From contig JAPKMR010000003.1 in the NCBI GenBank assembly GCA_026645815.1, forward strand, positions 62,001 through 126,000: a DNA stretch of 64,000 nt. The letters run 5' to 3'. The translations under genes were made by a program, and so were the position numbers. Shown here in pieces: positions 23,285-32,504 of this stretch. Source of the stretch: Anaerolineae bacterium. Its GTDB lineage: Bacteria > Chloroflexota > Anaerolineae > B4-G1 > SLSP01. Under the pieces are notes generated by a model that had not been told where the DNA came from, made no database searches, and was given only the letters and a program-made list of their open reading frames with translations. The stretch's first letter is position 1. Each line of letters starts with the position of its first letter.

Positions 23285-24337
23285 TCACGCCCCCGGATAC
23301 ATCACAATCTTGCCGCTATTGCCGGAGGCCATAGTTTCCATCGCCTCATGCCAGCGACTGAGGGGGAATTCGTGGGTGATGATCGGTCGCAAGTCTACCA
23401 CACCGGAGGCAATAAGCGCGCGCATCTGATACCAGGTCTCCCACAGCCGGCGACCGGCAACCCCGTGCACAGTCACTCCCTTCATGATGACCAGGTTGTT
23501 CAAGTCAAAATCATTGAGGGTGCCGGGAGCCAACCCCAGAAGCGAGGCAGCGCCACCGGGTTTGAGCAAGCGCAAGCCCTGCACCAATGCCTGCGGCGCA
23601 CCCGACATTTCCAGCAGCACATCGAAACCTTTGCCCCGAACAGCATCTTGCGCCCGCTGCGTCAGGTCCGTCTCAGCAGGATTGATGGCAAGGTCTGCCC
23701 CCACTTTGCGTGCCAAATCCAGACGATAGGGGCTAAGATCGGAAGCCACGATGATTTCCGCGCCAAAAGCTCGCGCCACGGGAATCGCCATCAACCCCGC
23801 CGGACCACAGCCGGTCACCAAGACCGTCTTGCCGCGCACATCTACTGCAGCAACCGTGTGCACCGCGTTGCCGAAATTCTCCTGCAAGCTAGCCACAGGG
23901 ATGGGCATATCGGTGGGGTTTTTCCAGGCGTTCTCCACCGGAATCGCCACATACTCGGCATAACAACCGTTAGTATCCACGCCAATGATGCGCGTATTGG
24001 GGCAGATATGTCCCTGACCTAAACGGCATTGCTGGCATACACCACAGACAATGTGGCTCTCTGCCGAAACGTAGTCTCCCACACCTGGTTCACCAGGACG
24101 CACCTGTTCACCCACAGCGACAATCTCGCCCGTGAACTCATGTCCCACGATCAAGGGCGGCTTGATACGCCCTTGCGACCAACGGTCCCACTTGTAGATG
24201 TGAACATCAGTCCCACAGATTGAGGTGGCTTTGACCTGGATCAAAACATCACGTGGCCCAGGAACTGGGATAGGCGCTTGAATGGTTTCCATCCCTGGCG
24301 CCGGTTGCAGTTTGGCAACAGCCTGCATCAATGACAT
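23285..24337 (-). CDS. tdh: L-threonine 3-dehydrogenase, zinc-dependent
   Basis: A medium-chain alcohol dehydrogenase oxidising threonine to 2-amino-3-oxobutyrate with NAD. It contains the threonine-dehydrogenase hallmark CGTDVHIYKWDRW, the zinc-site GHEFTGEIVAVG, a structural zinc cysteine cluster (CGVCQQCRLGQGHIC) and the nucleotide-binding VLVTGCGPAGLMAIPVA. Length is 350 residues. The start at 24337 follows AAAGGAG by seven bases. A promoter lies upstream at 24454-24482. Its product is the substrate of Kbl, encoded further down the same strand. Confidence 0.93.
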   Translation of the reverse strand: MSLMQAVAKLQPAPGMETIQAPIPVPGPRDVLIQVKATSICGTDVHIYKWDRWSQGRIKPPLIVGHEFTGEIVAVGEQVRPGEPGVGDYVSAESHIVCGVCQQCRLGQGHICPNTRIIGVDTNGCYAEYVAIPVENAWKNPTDMPIPVASLQENFGNAVHTVAAVDVRGKTVLVTGCGPAGLMAIPVARAFGAEIIVASDLSPYRLDLARKVGADLAINPAETDLTQRAQDAVRGKGFDVLLEMSGAPQALVQGLRLLKPGGAASLLGLAPGTLNDFDLNNLVIMKGVTVHGVAGRRLWETWYQMRALIASGVVDLRPIITHEFPLSRWHEAMETMASGNSGKIVMYPGA

Positions 24338-24453
24338 AGGCAATCTCCTTTCAAATCATCGAATGACGAATCAGAAAATCACACCGGTTAAGTCAGAAGT
24401 CAAGGAATTGAGCCAAGAGCAACAAACGACTAACACAAAGGGAATCCAGCATT

Positions 24454-24482
24454 AGTATAGCACCTACATACAAGTACTTCAA
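24454..24482 (-). promoter_or_regulatory. Promoter for the tdh transcript
   Basis: On the minus strand TTGAAG (24477-24482), a 17-base spacer and TATACT (24454-24459). Confidence 0.6.
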
Positions 24483-24580
24483 CCGGCAAGTATAGGCAAA
24501 GCAGGATGACATCTGTTACCACTCTGCATGTAGAGTGTCCCCAAAACTGTGATCGTCTTTTTCTCGGCGGGTCTTCGTGG

Positions 24581-24586
24581 TATACT
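24581..24586 (+). promoter_or_regulatory. Possible -10 element for argF
   Basis: TATACT lies 40 bases before the argF start. No good -35 is seen at the right distance (the hexamer 17 bases upstream is TTTTTC). Confidence 0.35.
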
Positions 24587-24625
24587 TAATTTGTGACCCA
24601 AGATTCCACAAAATTGGAGGAAAAA

Positions 24626-25543
24626 ATGAGACACTTTTTAACTCTGGCAGACCTGACAACTGCGGAACTCAAAGACATTCTAAATCTGGCAATACAATTG
24701 AAGACAGAATGGAAGTCTGGCGGGAATCCCCCCTTGCTTGGTGGTAAGGTTCTGGGAATGATTTTCCAGAAGCCCAGCTTGCGCACCCGTGTTTCCTTCG
24801 ATATGGCTATGTTGCATCTCGGTGGACATGCCCTTTATCTCTCACCTAACGAGATTCAGCTCGGTAAACGCGAGAGTGTCGCAGATGTATCGCGGGTACT
24901 GTCACGCTTCGTGCAGGTCATTATGGCCCGCGTCTTCGATCATGCCGATGTCGTCGAGTTAGCGAAATGGTCATCTATCCCGGTCATCAATGGGCTATCA
25001 GATTACTCACATCCCTGCCAGGGCATCGCCGATTTCCTGACGATTCAGGAGCACAAGGGCGAATTTCAGGGCAAGAAGCTCACCTATCTTGGGGACAGCA
25101 ACAATGTAACCCACTCACTCATCTTCGGCGCCACTAAACTGGGGATGGATTTTGCCCTGGGGGCACCCGAAGGCTATAGTCTGCGACCCGATGTCATGGC
25201 ACTGGCGCAGCAATTCGCAGCGGAAAGTGGCTCGAAAATCACCGTCACCACCGACCCGCACGAAGCCATCAAGGATGCCGATGTGGTTTACACCGATACC
25301 TGGACCTCCATGGGGCAGGAAACCGAAGCCGAAGAGCGGCGCAAGGTTTTCCCGCCCTTCCAAGTGAACAATGCCCTGTTGGCTTATGCGAAGAAAGATG
25401 CCATTGTGATGCACTGCCTGCCCGCCCATCGCGGCGAGGAAATTACCGATGAGGTGGCGGATGGACCGCAATCGGCACTCTTTGACCAGGCAGAAAACCG
25501 CATGCACGGGCAGAAAGCCATTCTGGTTTGGTTGTTCGAGTAG
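24626..25543 (+). CDS. argF: Ornithine carbamoyltransferase
   Basis: Makes citrulline from ornithine and carbamoyl phosphate. The carbamoyl-phosphate site is FQKPSLRTRVSF (Leu replaces the commoner Thr of STRTR), the second is HPCQGIADFLTI, and the ornithine/catalytic site is HCLPAHRGEEI. Length 305 residues matches anabolic OTCs. The start at 24626 follows TTGGAGG directly; the ORF-track GTG at 24593 has no RBS. The leucine variant also occurs in some transcarbamylases for acetylated substrates, but the rest, including LSDYSHPCQ, fits OTC. It is a single gene here, with no other arginine gene nearby. Confidence 0.93.
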   Translation: MRHFLTLADLTTAELKDILNLAIQLKTEWKSGGNPPLLGGKVLGMIFQKPSLRTRVSFDMAMLHLGGHALYLSPNEIQLGKRESVADVSRVLSRFVQVIMARVFDHADVVELAKWSSIPVINGLSDYSHPCQGIADFLTIQEHKGEFQGKKLTYLGDSNNVTHSLIFGATKLGMDFALGAPEGYSLRPDVMALAQQFAAESGSKITVTTDPHEAIKDADVVYTDTWTSMGQETEAEERRKVFPPFQVNNALLAYAKKDAIVMHCLPAHRGEEITDEVADGPQSALFDQAENRMHGQKAILVWLFE

Positions 25544-25561
25544 TAACGAATCCGGCGAGAA

Positions 25562-25602
25562 GTGTCTTTCGTGAACAGCATTTCAGCCTTCACGAAAGAC
25601 AC
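25562..25602. terminator. Hairpin after argF
   Basis: GTGTCTTTCGTGAA pairs exactly with TTCACGAAAGACAC (14 bp, 13-base loop), 18 bases after the argF stop. Confidence 0.65.
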
Positions 25603-25655
25603 ACGCCGGCATAAACGAGTTCACCGGTTGATTCGCAGTTCTTGAGGAGGGCGCC

Positions 25656-27908
25656 ATGGCAGGCAATCGCCAGCGATTTGAACAAGCCGTGCAACGTGCC
25701 AACGAGCTGATATGGCAGAATAAATGGTCCGATGCTGTAGAAGCTTACCGCAAAGCGCTACAAGAGTTCCCGGAAGATAGTGCTGCGCTCATGGGCTATG
25801 CCTGGGCGCTGTTCAACTCCGGGGATTTGCAGACTGCGGCAGAAATCTACCGGCGGCTGGCTGCACTCGCCCCTAAGGATACCGGACCACGGGAGCGGTT
25901 GGCGGAGATTCTGGCGCAGCAGGGCCAGAGCGAGGAAGCAGCGACGCGTTATATTGAGACTGCGGACCTGTATCAAGGTCAAGGTTTGACAGATAAACGC
26001 ATCGCCGCGCTAGAAAATGCCACGCGCTGCAATCCCCACAATGATCGCGCCTGGGCCGATCTGCTGAAATATTACCAGGAGCAGGGCGCCATTCACAAAG
26101 CGCTACGTGCCACACTCTGGTTGGCACATCTATACCAGGAAACACATCAAAGCTGGGCTATCGAAGTCTGCCGTCAGATGCAGCGCTTCGCCCCCAATGA
26201 TCGCGTCTTGGGGCAGGTCATGCTATTGCTGCAAAGTGGGCGCCCGGTTCCCGTTCCTCCCTCCACGTCTGATCTCACTGGGGGTGCTTTCGAGGTTACC
26301 TGCGAAGAAATGGAGCTCGAGCTGGATAGTGAAACCGGCAGTGTGACGGAAATTGCTCGACAACGCGCGCTTGAATCGTTGGCAGAGTCTCTGTTCGATG
26401 ATGAGCGTCCGGCGATACCAGGGCTTTCCAGCGAAGAGGTAAGCCTGCTCATCGGGCAAGCGGTGGATGCACAAACACGCGGTGACCTGGAAACAGCCTT
26501 GAGCGCCTACGAACGTTTGGTAGCCGCCGGCACTTCAATGCCCTCTATCCACTTCAATCTAGGACTGCTCTACAAGGAGCAGATGCGCTTCGACGACGCC
26601 ATCGTCCAGCTGGAACGCTCACTCCCGGATCCAGGCTTCCTGCTCGGAAGTCATTTCGCTCTGGGAGAATGCTATCAAGCACAGGGGCATTTTGATGAAG
26701 CCCTCGAGCATTTCCTGGAAGCGGTCAAGGTCATTGACCTTACTACCGTGAGACGCGACCAGGTTGATGACCTGATCCGCGTTTACGAAGGGCTGGCACA
26801 AAACCTGGTCAACACGGGCGAACCTGAACGCGTCCAGCATCTAGTGAACTCGTTGGTCGGTTTTCTCGGGCAGCGGGGTTGGGAAGAAGAGGTAATCAAA
26901 GCTCGTAAACGGATTGACAGCCTGGCGCGCAGCGGCACGGTGCTGGGACTGGCGGAAGTTCTCAGTCTGGCAGGCTCAGAAGATGTGCTGCGCTCTGCAG
27001 CCATGGCGCAGGAATATATCCGGCGCAAGAAAACCTATTCGGCGCTCGAAGAGCTCAGCTACTCCATCGGTAAAGCTCCGCACTACCTGCCGCTGCACAG
27101 CATGTTGGCACAGCTTTATATTGAGAGCGGCAATTTAGAGAGTGCTATCGAAAAAATGCGCATGATTGCACAGGCCTATGAGACACGCGGGCAGATTCCG
27201 CTGGCGTTGGCAACCTATCAACAGATTCTCGAACTCTCGCCGCTGGATTTCACCATTCACACACGGATGATTGAGATGCTCACCCAGCGCGGGCAGATAG
27301 ACGACGCCCTGGGCTGGTACCTGGAACTCGCCGATGCCTATTACCAGCTGGCACAACCAGAACGCGCTCAAGAGACCTACAGCGAAGCCTTGCGCCTGGC
27401 GCCACGCGGCGCACCGGAAAAGAGGTGGACCGTGCGCATCCTGCATCGTGTAGCTGACCTGGCGATGCAGCGATTGGACTGGAAAAGCGCCATCAAACAC
27501 TACCAGGAAATCACCCGCCTTGCACCAGATGATGAACGCGCGCACCTGGGATTGATGCGTCTCTACCCCCGCATCGGGAGAGCGCACCTCGCGATTTCCG
27601 CACTAGATCAGCTGCTAAAACATTACATCACTACCCAACGCAGCGAAAAAGCCGGCGTCATTCTGGAGGACTTGATTCGCGAACAGCCGGAATCCATTCC
27701 CCTGCGTTTCCGAGCGGCACAGCTCTATCTCAATATGGGCAAACGCCAGAAGGCACTGGAGCATCTGGATGTGCTCGGCGATCTACAACTAGAAGCAGGA
27801 CAACAGGCGGATGCAATTAAAACGCTGGATGCTATCATCGCCCTGAAGCCAGCGAATATCGAGTCGTATATTAGCCTGAAGGAGCAACTGACGGGACCGT
27901 CCCAATAG
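25656..27908 (+). CDS. Large TPR-repeat protein
   Basis: A 750-residue, largely helical protein with tetratricopeptide units spread along its length, for example AVEAYRKALQEFPEDSAALM, ALSAYERLVAAG, ALATYQQILELSPLDF, ETYSEALRLAPRG and HYQEITRLAPDDERA. There is no signal peptide or membrane segment, so it is probably a cytoplasmic scaffold. A less regular acidic stretch at about 220-260 (CEEMELELDSETGS) separates two TPR blocks. GAGGAGG precedes the ATG. It lies 61 bases before cdaA on the same strand; a role near c-di-AMP signalling is only suggested by position. Confidence 0.8.
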   Translation: MAGNRQRFEQAVQRANELIWQNKWSDAVEAYRKALQEFPEDSAALMGYAWALFNSGDLQTAAEIYRRLAALAPKDTGPRERLAEILAQQGQSEEAATRYIETADLYQGQGLTDKRIAALENATRCNPHNDRAWADLLKYYQEQGAIHKALRATLWLAHLYQETHQSWAIEVCRQMQRFAPNDRVLGQVMLLLQSGRPVPVPPSTSDLTGGAFEVTCEEMELELDSETGSVTEIARQRALESLAESLFDDERPAIPGLSSEEVSLLIGQAVDAQTRGDLETALSAYERLVAAGTSMPSIHFNLGLLYKEQMRFDDAIVQLERSLPDPGFLLGSHFALGECYQAQGHFDEALEHFLEAVKVIDLTTVRRDQVDDLIRVYEGLAQNLVNTGEPERVQHLVNSLVGFLGQRGWEEEVIKARKRIDSLARSGTVLGLAEVLSLAGSEDVLRSAAMAQEYIRRKKTYSALEELSYSIGKAPHYLPLHSMLAQLYIESGNLESAIEKMRMIAQAYETRGQIPLALATYQQILELSPLDFTIHTRMIEMLTQRGQIDDALGWYLELADAYYQLAQPERAQETYSEALRLAPRGAPEKRWTVRILHRVADLAMQRLDWKSAIKHYQEITRLAPDDERAHLGLMRLYPRIGRAHLAISALDQLLKHYITTQRSEKAGVILEDLIREQPESIPLRFRAAQLYLNMGKRQKALEHLDVLGDLQLEAGQQADAIKTLDAIIALKPANIESYISLKEQLTGPSQ

Positions 27909-27969
27909 CCTGTTTGAATCTTGAAGGTTCAGTTGTGCCTTCAAAAAAGATAACGAAAATTACTCTGGT

Positions 27970-28815
27970 ATGTGGGAACTTCAATGGTTAATTGAACGCC
28001 TGTCCTGGCCGGACATGGTGGACATCTTTCTGGTAGCGCTGTTATTTTTTGCAATCTTCTACGCGCTACGCGGCACACGTGCTGTGCCGCTATTGCGTGG
28101 CATCACAGCGCTGCTGATTACCTTGGCCCTGTTGAGCCGCATCGTGCGCTTGCAGGCGCTTAGCTGGCTGGTGGCGCAGGTCCTGCCGGTCATCCTGTTC
28201 GCACTACCCGTTATCTTCCAACCAGAACTGCGACGGGCGCTCGAACGACTTGGGCGCGGCAGTTTTCTCAGGCGCGTCCAATCCAATAGCAATACCCCTG
28301 AGACCATGCTCAATGCCACTGCTGCTGCCGCACGGTACATGGCAAAGCGCAAGACAGGCGCACTGATTGTCTTTGAGCGGGGCACAGGTTTACAGGAATA
28401 TGTAGAGACGGGTGTGGCTCTCGATGCCGAAATCACCTCTGAGCTGTTGACCACGATTTTCGACCACCATACCGTCTTACATGATGGCGCCGTCATCATT
28501 CGAGATCATCGCATCGCCGCGGCAGCTTGCGTCATGCCATTGACTTCAGCCTTTCTCTCCGACAGGCAATTGGGACTACGCCACCGCGCGGCAATTGGCA
28601 TTACTGAGGAAAGCGACGCAATCGCCTTAGTGGTTTCTGAAGAACGCGGGACGATTTCCATCGCGCACGATGGACGCATCATCCGCGATTTCGAAATCGA
28701 GCGTCTGGAAGCCGTTCTCAGCACTTTCTTCAATCAGAAGTACGCCTCAACCTCCGTGCGCCAGCGTAAGAACAACCCTGCTGGCGCGTCCCCAGAACGA
28801 CACAGGAGTCGCTGA
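27970..28815 (+). CDS. cdaA: Membrane diadenylate cyclase
   Basis: Makes the second messenger c-di-AMP from two ATP. Three N-terminal membrane helices (about residues 15-80) precede a DisA_N catalytic domain showing GALIVFERG, the DGA motif in VLHDGAVII and the RHR motif in GLRHRAAIGI. Length is 281 residues. The ribosome binding site is poor. The cdaR gene begins one base after the stop. The usual third partner glmM is missing; the next gene is on the opposite strand. Confidence 0.95.
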   Translation: MWELQWLIERLSWPDMVDIFLVALLFFAIFYALRGTRAVPLLRGITALLITLALLSRIVRLQALSWLVAQVLPVILFALPVIFQPELRRALERLGRGSFLRRVQSNSNTPETMLNATAAAARYMAKRKTGALIVFERGTGLQEYVETGVALDAEITSELLTTIFDHHTVLHDGAVIIRDHRIAAAACVMPLTSAFLSDRQLGLRHRAAIGITEESDAIALVVSEERGTISIAHDGRIIRDFEIERLEAVLSTFFNQKYASTSVRQRKNNPAGASPERHRSR

Positions 28816-28816
28816 G

Positions 28817-30043
28817 ATGAGCAATCGCCTCGGACAAAACCTGAGCCTCATCATCCTTGCACTCGTCCTGGCTTTCTTCTTCTGGGCTGTGGCAACTGAG
28901 ACTGGCGACCCCACAGAAGAACGCGCCTATGCGACGGCCATTCCCATCGAGGTGTTGGGGGTGCCACAAGATCGTATGGCAGCCTATGGCGCCGAAAATG
29001 CAAAAATCCGGGTGGTCCTACGCGCCCCCCGATCACTCTGGGAGATTCTTCAACCTGAAGATATCCATGCCTATGTTGATCTCAGCGCCACTGAACCAGG
29101 AAAAGACATTGCCGTGCCTGTAACCGTCGAAGTGCTTCGCGGGCCCGCACAGATTGTCGAGTATTCACCGGATCGCATCACGCTAAGCCTCGAAGCACTG
29201 GCGGAAAAGGATGTCCCGGTGCTCGTGGTGATAGATGGCAGCCCCGCATTGGGTTTCGTTGCCCGCCCATCCACCTATGTTCCGCAAACCGTGACCATGC
29301 GTGGTCCGGAATCCCTGGTCGAGGAGGTGACCAGGGCACAACTGCGGATTTCCGTCAAAGAACAGCGCCAGAATGTTACCGGGGATTTGCAGGCACAGCC
29401 GGTTGATCAAGCCGGCAATCTCGTCAACTATGTAGAAGTAATCCCCAAGAGCGTTTCGGTCAGCGTGCCCATCGAGCAACTCGGCAACATCCGCGACATG
29501 GCGGTCCGGGTGATTTTGCTGGATGAGCCGGCAGATGGCTATCGGGTAAGCCGCGTCACCGTTGATCCCCCCATTATCACAGTTATCGGACGGCAGGATG
29601 TGTTGCAGAACTCCTCCGGTTATCTGGAAACCGATCCAATCTCCTTGAGCGGCGCCGATGCCAGTTTCACGGCAACGGTAATGCTACAGATACCAGAAGG
29701 GCTTTCGGTCCTGATGACGCCGGAAGTATTGGTTGATATCACGCTTGAAGCACAGGAAAGCAAATTAACTGTGCCGGTAGAACCTCAGATACTAGGATTG
29801 GCGCCCGGTTACAACGTAGAGCTGCAACCCAACCGGCTGCGATTGGTGCTCGTTGGACCCTATGAAATCATCCGACAGCTGGATATTGCCAGCGTTCGGA
29901 TGTTCGCAGATTTGACAGAGCTTTCCCCTGGAAGACATACTGTCACTCCAACCATCACACTTCCTGATCCGCTCATCCGCATCGAAAGTATTCTGCCCCA
30001 ACCAACGCTCTCCGTGATGATCCGGCGGGAATTTGAGCCTTGA
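28817..30043 (+). CDS. cdaR: YbbR-domain protein, CdaA regulator
   Basis: Start set at 28817, after AGGAG and one base past the cdaA stop; the ORF-track start lies inside cdaA. One membrane helix (LSLIILALVLAFFFWAVA) is followed by about four YbbR repeats on the outside, recognisable from repeated segments such as DVPVLVVIDGSPALGFV, DMAVRVILLDEPADGYRVSRVTVDPP and TVPVEPQILGLAPGYNV. In Firmicutes CdaR binds and adjusts CdaA activity. Length is 408 residues. Confidence 0.9.
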   Translation: MSNRLGQNLSLIILALVLAFFFWAVATETGDPTEERAYATAIPIEVLGVPQDRMAAYGAENAKIRVVLRAPRSLWEILQPEDIHAYVDLSATEPGKDIAVPVTVEVLRGPAQIVEYSPDRITLSLEALAEKDVPVLVVIDGSPALGFVARPSTYVPQTVTMRGPESLVEEVTRAQLRISVKEQRQNVTGDLQAQPVDQAGNLVNYVEVIPKSVSVSVPIEQLGNIRDMAVRVILLDEPADGYRVSRVTVDPPIITVIGRQDVLQNSSGYLETDPISLSGADASFTATVMLQIPEGLSVLMTPEVLVDITLEAQESKLTVPVEPQILGLAPGYNVELQPNRLRLVLVGPYEIIRQLDIASVRMFADLTELSPGRHTVTPTITLPDPLIRIESILPQPTLSVMIRREFEP

Positions 30044-30044
30044 T

Positions 30045-30791
30045 TTAGCGGTGCAAGTAGCGACGGAAACGCCATAGAAACCACGCCTGAATTCGGCGGT
30101 GGTAATGCAACACAAGCCAGAGTAGCCCTAGCAGGCCTGACCCCAAGATACCCAACATCCAGATAGGCAAGCGCAAAGCGCGATCTCCTAATAGCACCGC
30201 CGCAGCGACACCAGGGAAACGCGCCAACAGAGTCCAGCTAAACAATCGCCGCAAGGGAATATCCGTTAGCCCTGCCACAAAACAGAGCACATCATCGGGC
30301 AGCAGAGGCAGAGCAAAGACGAGCAAAATCAACGGCAGGCCCCAGCGATGCGCAAGACGATCCCAACGCGCCAACAGCGCAGCGCCCGTGAACCGTTCAG
30401 CCAGGCGACGTCCAAATACACGACTGAGACCCATGGCCAGCATGGAACCCAGCTGGACTCCCACGATGCTATAGAGAGTACCCCATAGCGGACCAAAAAG
30501 GTAGCCATTCAGCGGGGCGAAGATTTGTCCCGGAATTGGGGCCAACAGCACCTGCAAGATGTTCAGGCCGATAGATGCCAGCGGCGCCCATGCGCCCCAG
30601 CGTCGAATCGCAGACTCGACCCACGCACGATCCTGATAACGCTCAAGCCAAATCGAAAGCACCGGAAGCCAGTGTTCATGGGTCACCGCCAGCCCCAGCA
30701 CCAATATGGCTATCCACAGCCAGGATCCAAAGAAACGAAAACCCCCACGAGCCGGGCGGCTAGCAGGGGTCGAAGGGTTGTTTTGCAACAC
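30045..30791 (-). CDS. VTT-domain (TVP38/TMEM64, DedA-superfamily) membrane protein
   Basis: A 248-residue polytopic protein. The domain core is seen in APIPGQIFAPLNGYLFGPLWG, GSMLAMGLSRVFGRRLAE and FALPLLPDDVLCFVAGL, the last being the conserved re-entrant region. Such proteins are linked to lipid movement (scrambling or undecaprenyl phosphate recycling). It starts with TTG, eight bases after GGAG. It is the last of four minus-strand genes after sufU (gap 78 bases), and ends one base from the converging cdaR stop. Confidence 0.85.
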   Translation of the reverse strand: MLQNNPSTPASRPARGGFRFFGSWLWIAILVLGLAVTHEHWLPVLSIWLERYQDRAWVESAIRRWGAWAPLASIGLNILQVLLAPIPGQIFAPLNGYLFGPLWGTLYSIVGVQLGSMLAMGLSRVFGRRLAERFTGAALLARWDRLAHRWGLPLILLVFALPLLPDDVLCFVAGLTDIPLRRLFSWTLLARFPGVAAAVLLGDRALRLPIWMLGILGSGLLGLLWLVLHYHRRIQAWFLWRFRRYLHR

Positions 30792-30869
30792 ACAAGCTCC
30801 AAAGTACCACTATGATCGCGCCCATCCTCCAGCGATTTGCGGATCACGTTACAGCAGGCAACAGCACAC

Positions 30870-31250
30870 TTACAACCTGCCGCGTTCCTTAAGCCCCTTT
30901 TTCAGTGCGTTTACTGAAAGCAAAGCGCACTTCACCCGTCCCATACTCAAGCGCAAACCGCCCATCATCTCCTCAATATCCTGAAGTTCGAGTGCTGCCA
31001 CTTCTTGCGGCATCTTTCCCACCACCGCTTCGGTCAACATAGAGGCAGCAGCCATGCTAATGACGCAACCATGGCCCTCAAACATCACTTTGGCAATACG
31101 CCCTTCAGCGTCCAGTTGCGCGGTGAGATGAATGGTATCTCCACAAGTAGGGTTATCCAGGTGTACATCCACTTCCGCATCGGCTAAGACGCCGTAGTTC
31201 TGCGGCTCGTGGTAGTGCTCCAACATTTGTTCACGATAGAGGTCTCCCAT
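30870..31250 (-). CDS. sufU: SufU-type iron-sulfur cluster assembly protein
   Basis: A 126-residue NifU/IscU-like scaffold or zinc-dependent sulfurtransferase partner of SufS. The three conserved cysteines are in DNPTCGD, GHGCVIS and RVKCALL, and the long segment between the last two is the Gram-positive SufU feature. ATG at 31250 follows AGGAG by five bases. It lies 24 bases after sufS in the same operon. No sufBCD are in the window. Confidence 0.93.
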   Translation of the reverse strand: MGDLYREQMLEHYHEPQNYGVLADAEVDVHLDNPTCGDTIHLTAQLDAEGRIAKVMFEGHGCVISMAAASMLTEAVVGKMPQEVAALELQDIEEMMGGLRLSMGRVKCALLSVNALKKGLKERGRL

Positions 31251-31274
31251 CACTACTCCTTCTTTTCTGTGCGT

Positions 31275-32501
31275 TTAACGCCGTAGCAGGGCAATGACCC
31301 GCAACAATCCGGCCACTAACGCATCCACATCGTCTGTGGTGTTATACACATAAAAACTCGCACGAGCGCTGGCAGGCAAGCCAAAACGCGCGTGTAACGG
31401 TTCGGCACAATGCAGACCCGCGCGGATACACACACCCTCAGCATCGAGCACCGAGGCAATATCATGCGGATGAATGCCCTCCAGCCAAAAGGAAACTGCA
31501 CCCCCGCGTTGGGAATGCATCGGACCCAGTATATGTAAGCCTGGCACCTCCGGCAAACGTTCCAGGGCGTATGCCACCAAAGCCTGCTCATGCTGGTGAA
31601 CCGCCTCCATCCCCAAGGAGGAGAGAAAGTCCACGGCAGCCCCAAAACCAACCGCCTCCGCGATTGCCGGCGTACCCGCCTCGAACTTATAAGGCAGATC
31701 ATTCCAGGTAGCGTTGTGTTTCTTGACGCTCAGAATCATGTCGCCACCATAGAGGAATGGCGGCATGGCTTCCAGAATTTGCCGGCGCCCCCAAAGTGCG
31801 CCGATGCCAGGGCCACCGAGCTTGTGCGCCGAAAACGCGAGGAAATCTGCACCCAGCTTGCCCACATCCACCGGCAAATGCGGCACCGCCTGCGCGCCAT
31901 CCACCACCACGACGGCGCCAGCCTGGTGCGCCAGGGCAATCAGCTCTGACGCGGGAGGAATGGTTCCCAGGACATTGGACATCAACGTAAAAGCGACAAC
32001 CCGCGTGCGACCATCCGCTAACAGCGATGGCAGTGCCGTAACGTCCAGCTCTCCCGCATCGGACACTGGCAGATAAGCCAGCTCCGCCTCCTTCTCCCGT
32101 GCGAGCGCCATCCAGGGGACCAGATTGCTGTGGTGTTCCATCTCCGTGATGACAATGCGGTCGCCGGCATGGATGTGCTGCCGCCCCCAGGCGTAGGCCA
32201 CGAGGTTCAACGCTTCAGTCGCATTGCGCACATAAATCAACTCTTCGGGATCAGTCGCCCCAATAAAGTGGGCGATTTTCTCCCGCGCCGCTTCATACCG
32301 CTCTGTTGCCGCCTCAGCCAGGCTGTAAAGCCCACGGTGCACATTGGCATACGCGGTCGCGTACACGGAGGTGATAGCATCCAAAACGACCTGAGGTTTC
32401 TGGGCGCTGGCAGCGCTGTCCAGGAAAACCAGGCGTTTGCCATTCACCGGATGGTTAAAGATAGGAAACTCACGCCGGATATCTGCAGCGTTCCAACCCA
32501 T
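31275..32501 (-). CDS. sufS: Cysteine desulfurase, SufS type
   Basis: PLP enzyme taking sulfur from cysteine for Fe-S clusters. Shows LDSAASAQKP, NVHRGLYSLAEAAT, ATEALNLVAYAWG, DGAQAVPH, the PLP lysine SAHKLGGPGIG, and the catalytic cysteine in RAGLHCAEPLH (Leu where His is commoner). Length 408 residues. GGAGG precedes the ATG. Its start is four bases after the stop of the PPDK/PEP synthase regulator, so the two are cotranscribed, followed by sufU. Confidence 0.95.
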   Translation of the reverse strand: MGWNAADIRREFPIFNHPVNGKRLVFLDSAASAQKPQVVLDAITSVYATAYANVHRGLYSLAEAATERYEAAREKIAHFIGATDPEELIYVRNATEALNLVAYAWGRQHIHAGDRIVITEMEHHSNLVPWMALAREKEAELAYLPVSDAGELDVTALPSLLADGRTRVVAFTLMSNVLGTIPPASELIALAHQAGAVVVVDGAQAVPHLPVDVGKLGADFLAFSAHKLGGPGIGALWGRRQILEAMPPFLYGGDMILSVKKHNATWNDLPYKFEAGTPAIAEAVGFGAAVDFLSSLGMEAVHQHEQALVAYALERLPEVPGLHILGPMHSQRGGAVSFWLEGIHPHDIASVLDAEGVCIRAGLHCAEPLHARFGLPASARASFYVYNTTDDVDALVAGLLRVIALLRR

Positions 32502-32504
32502 GAC

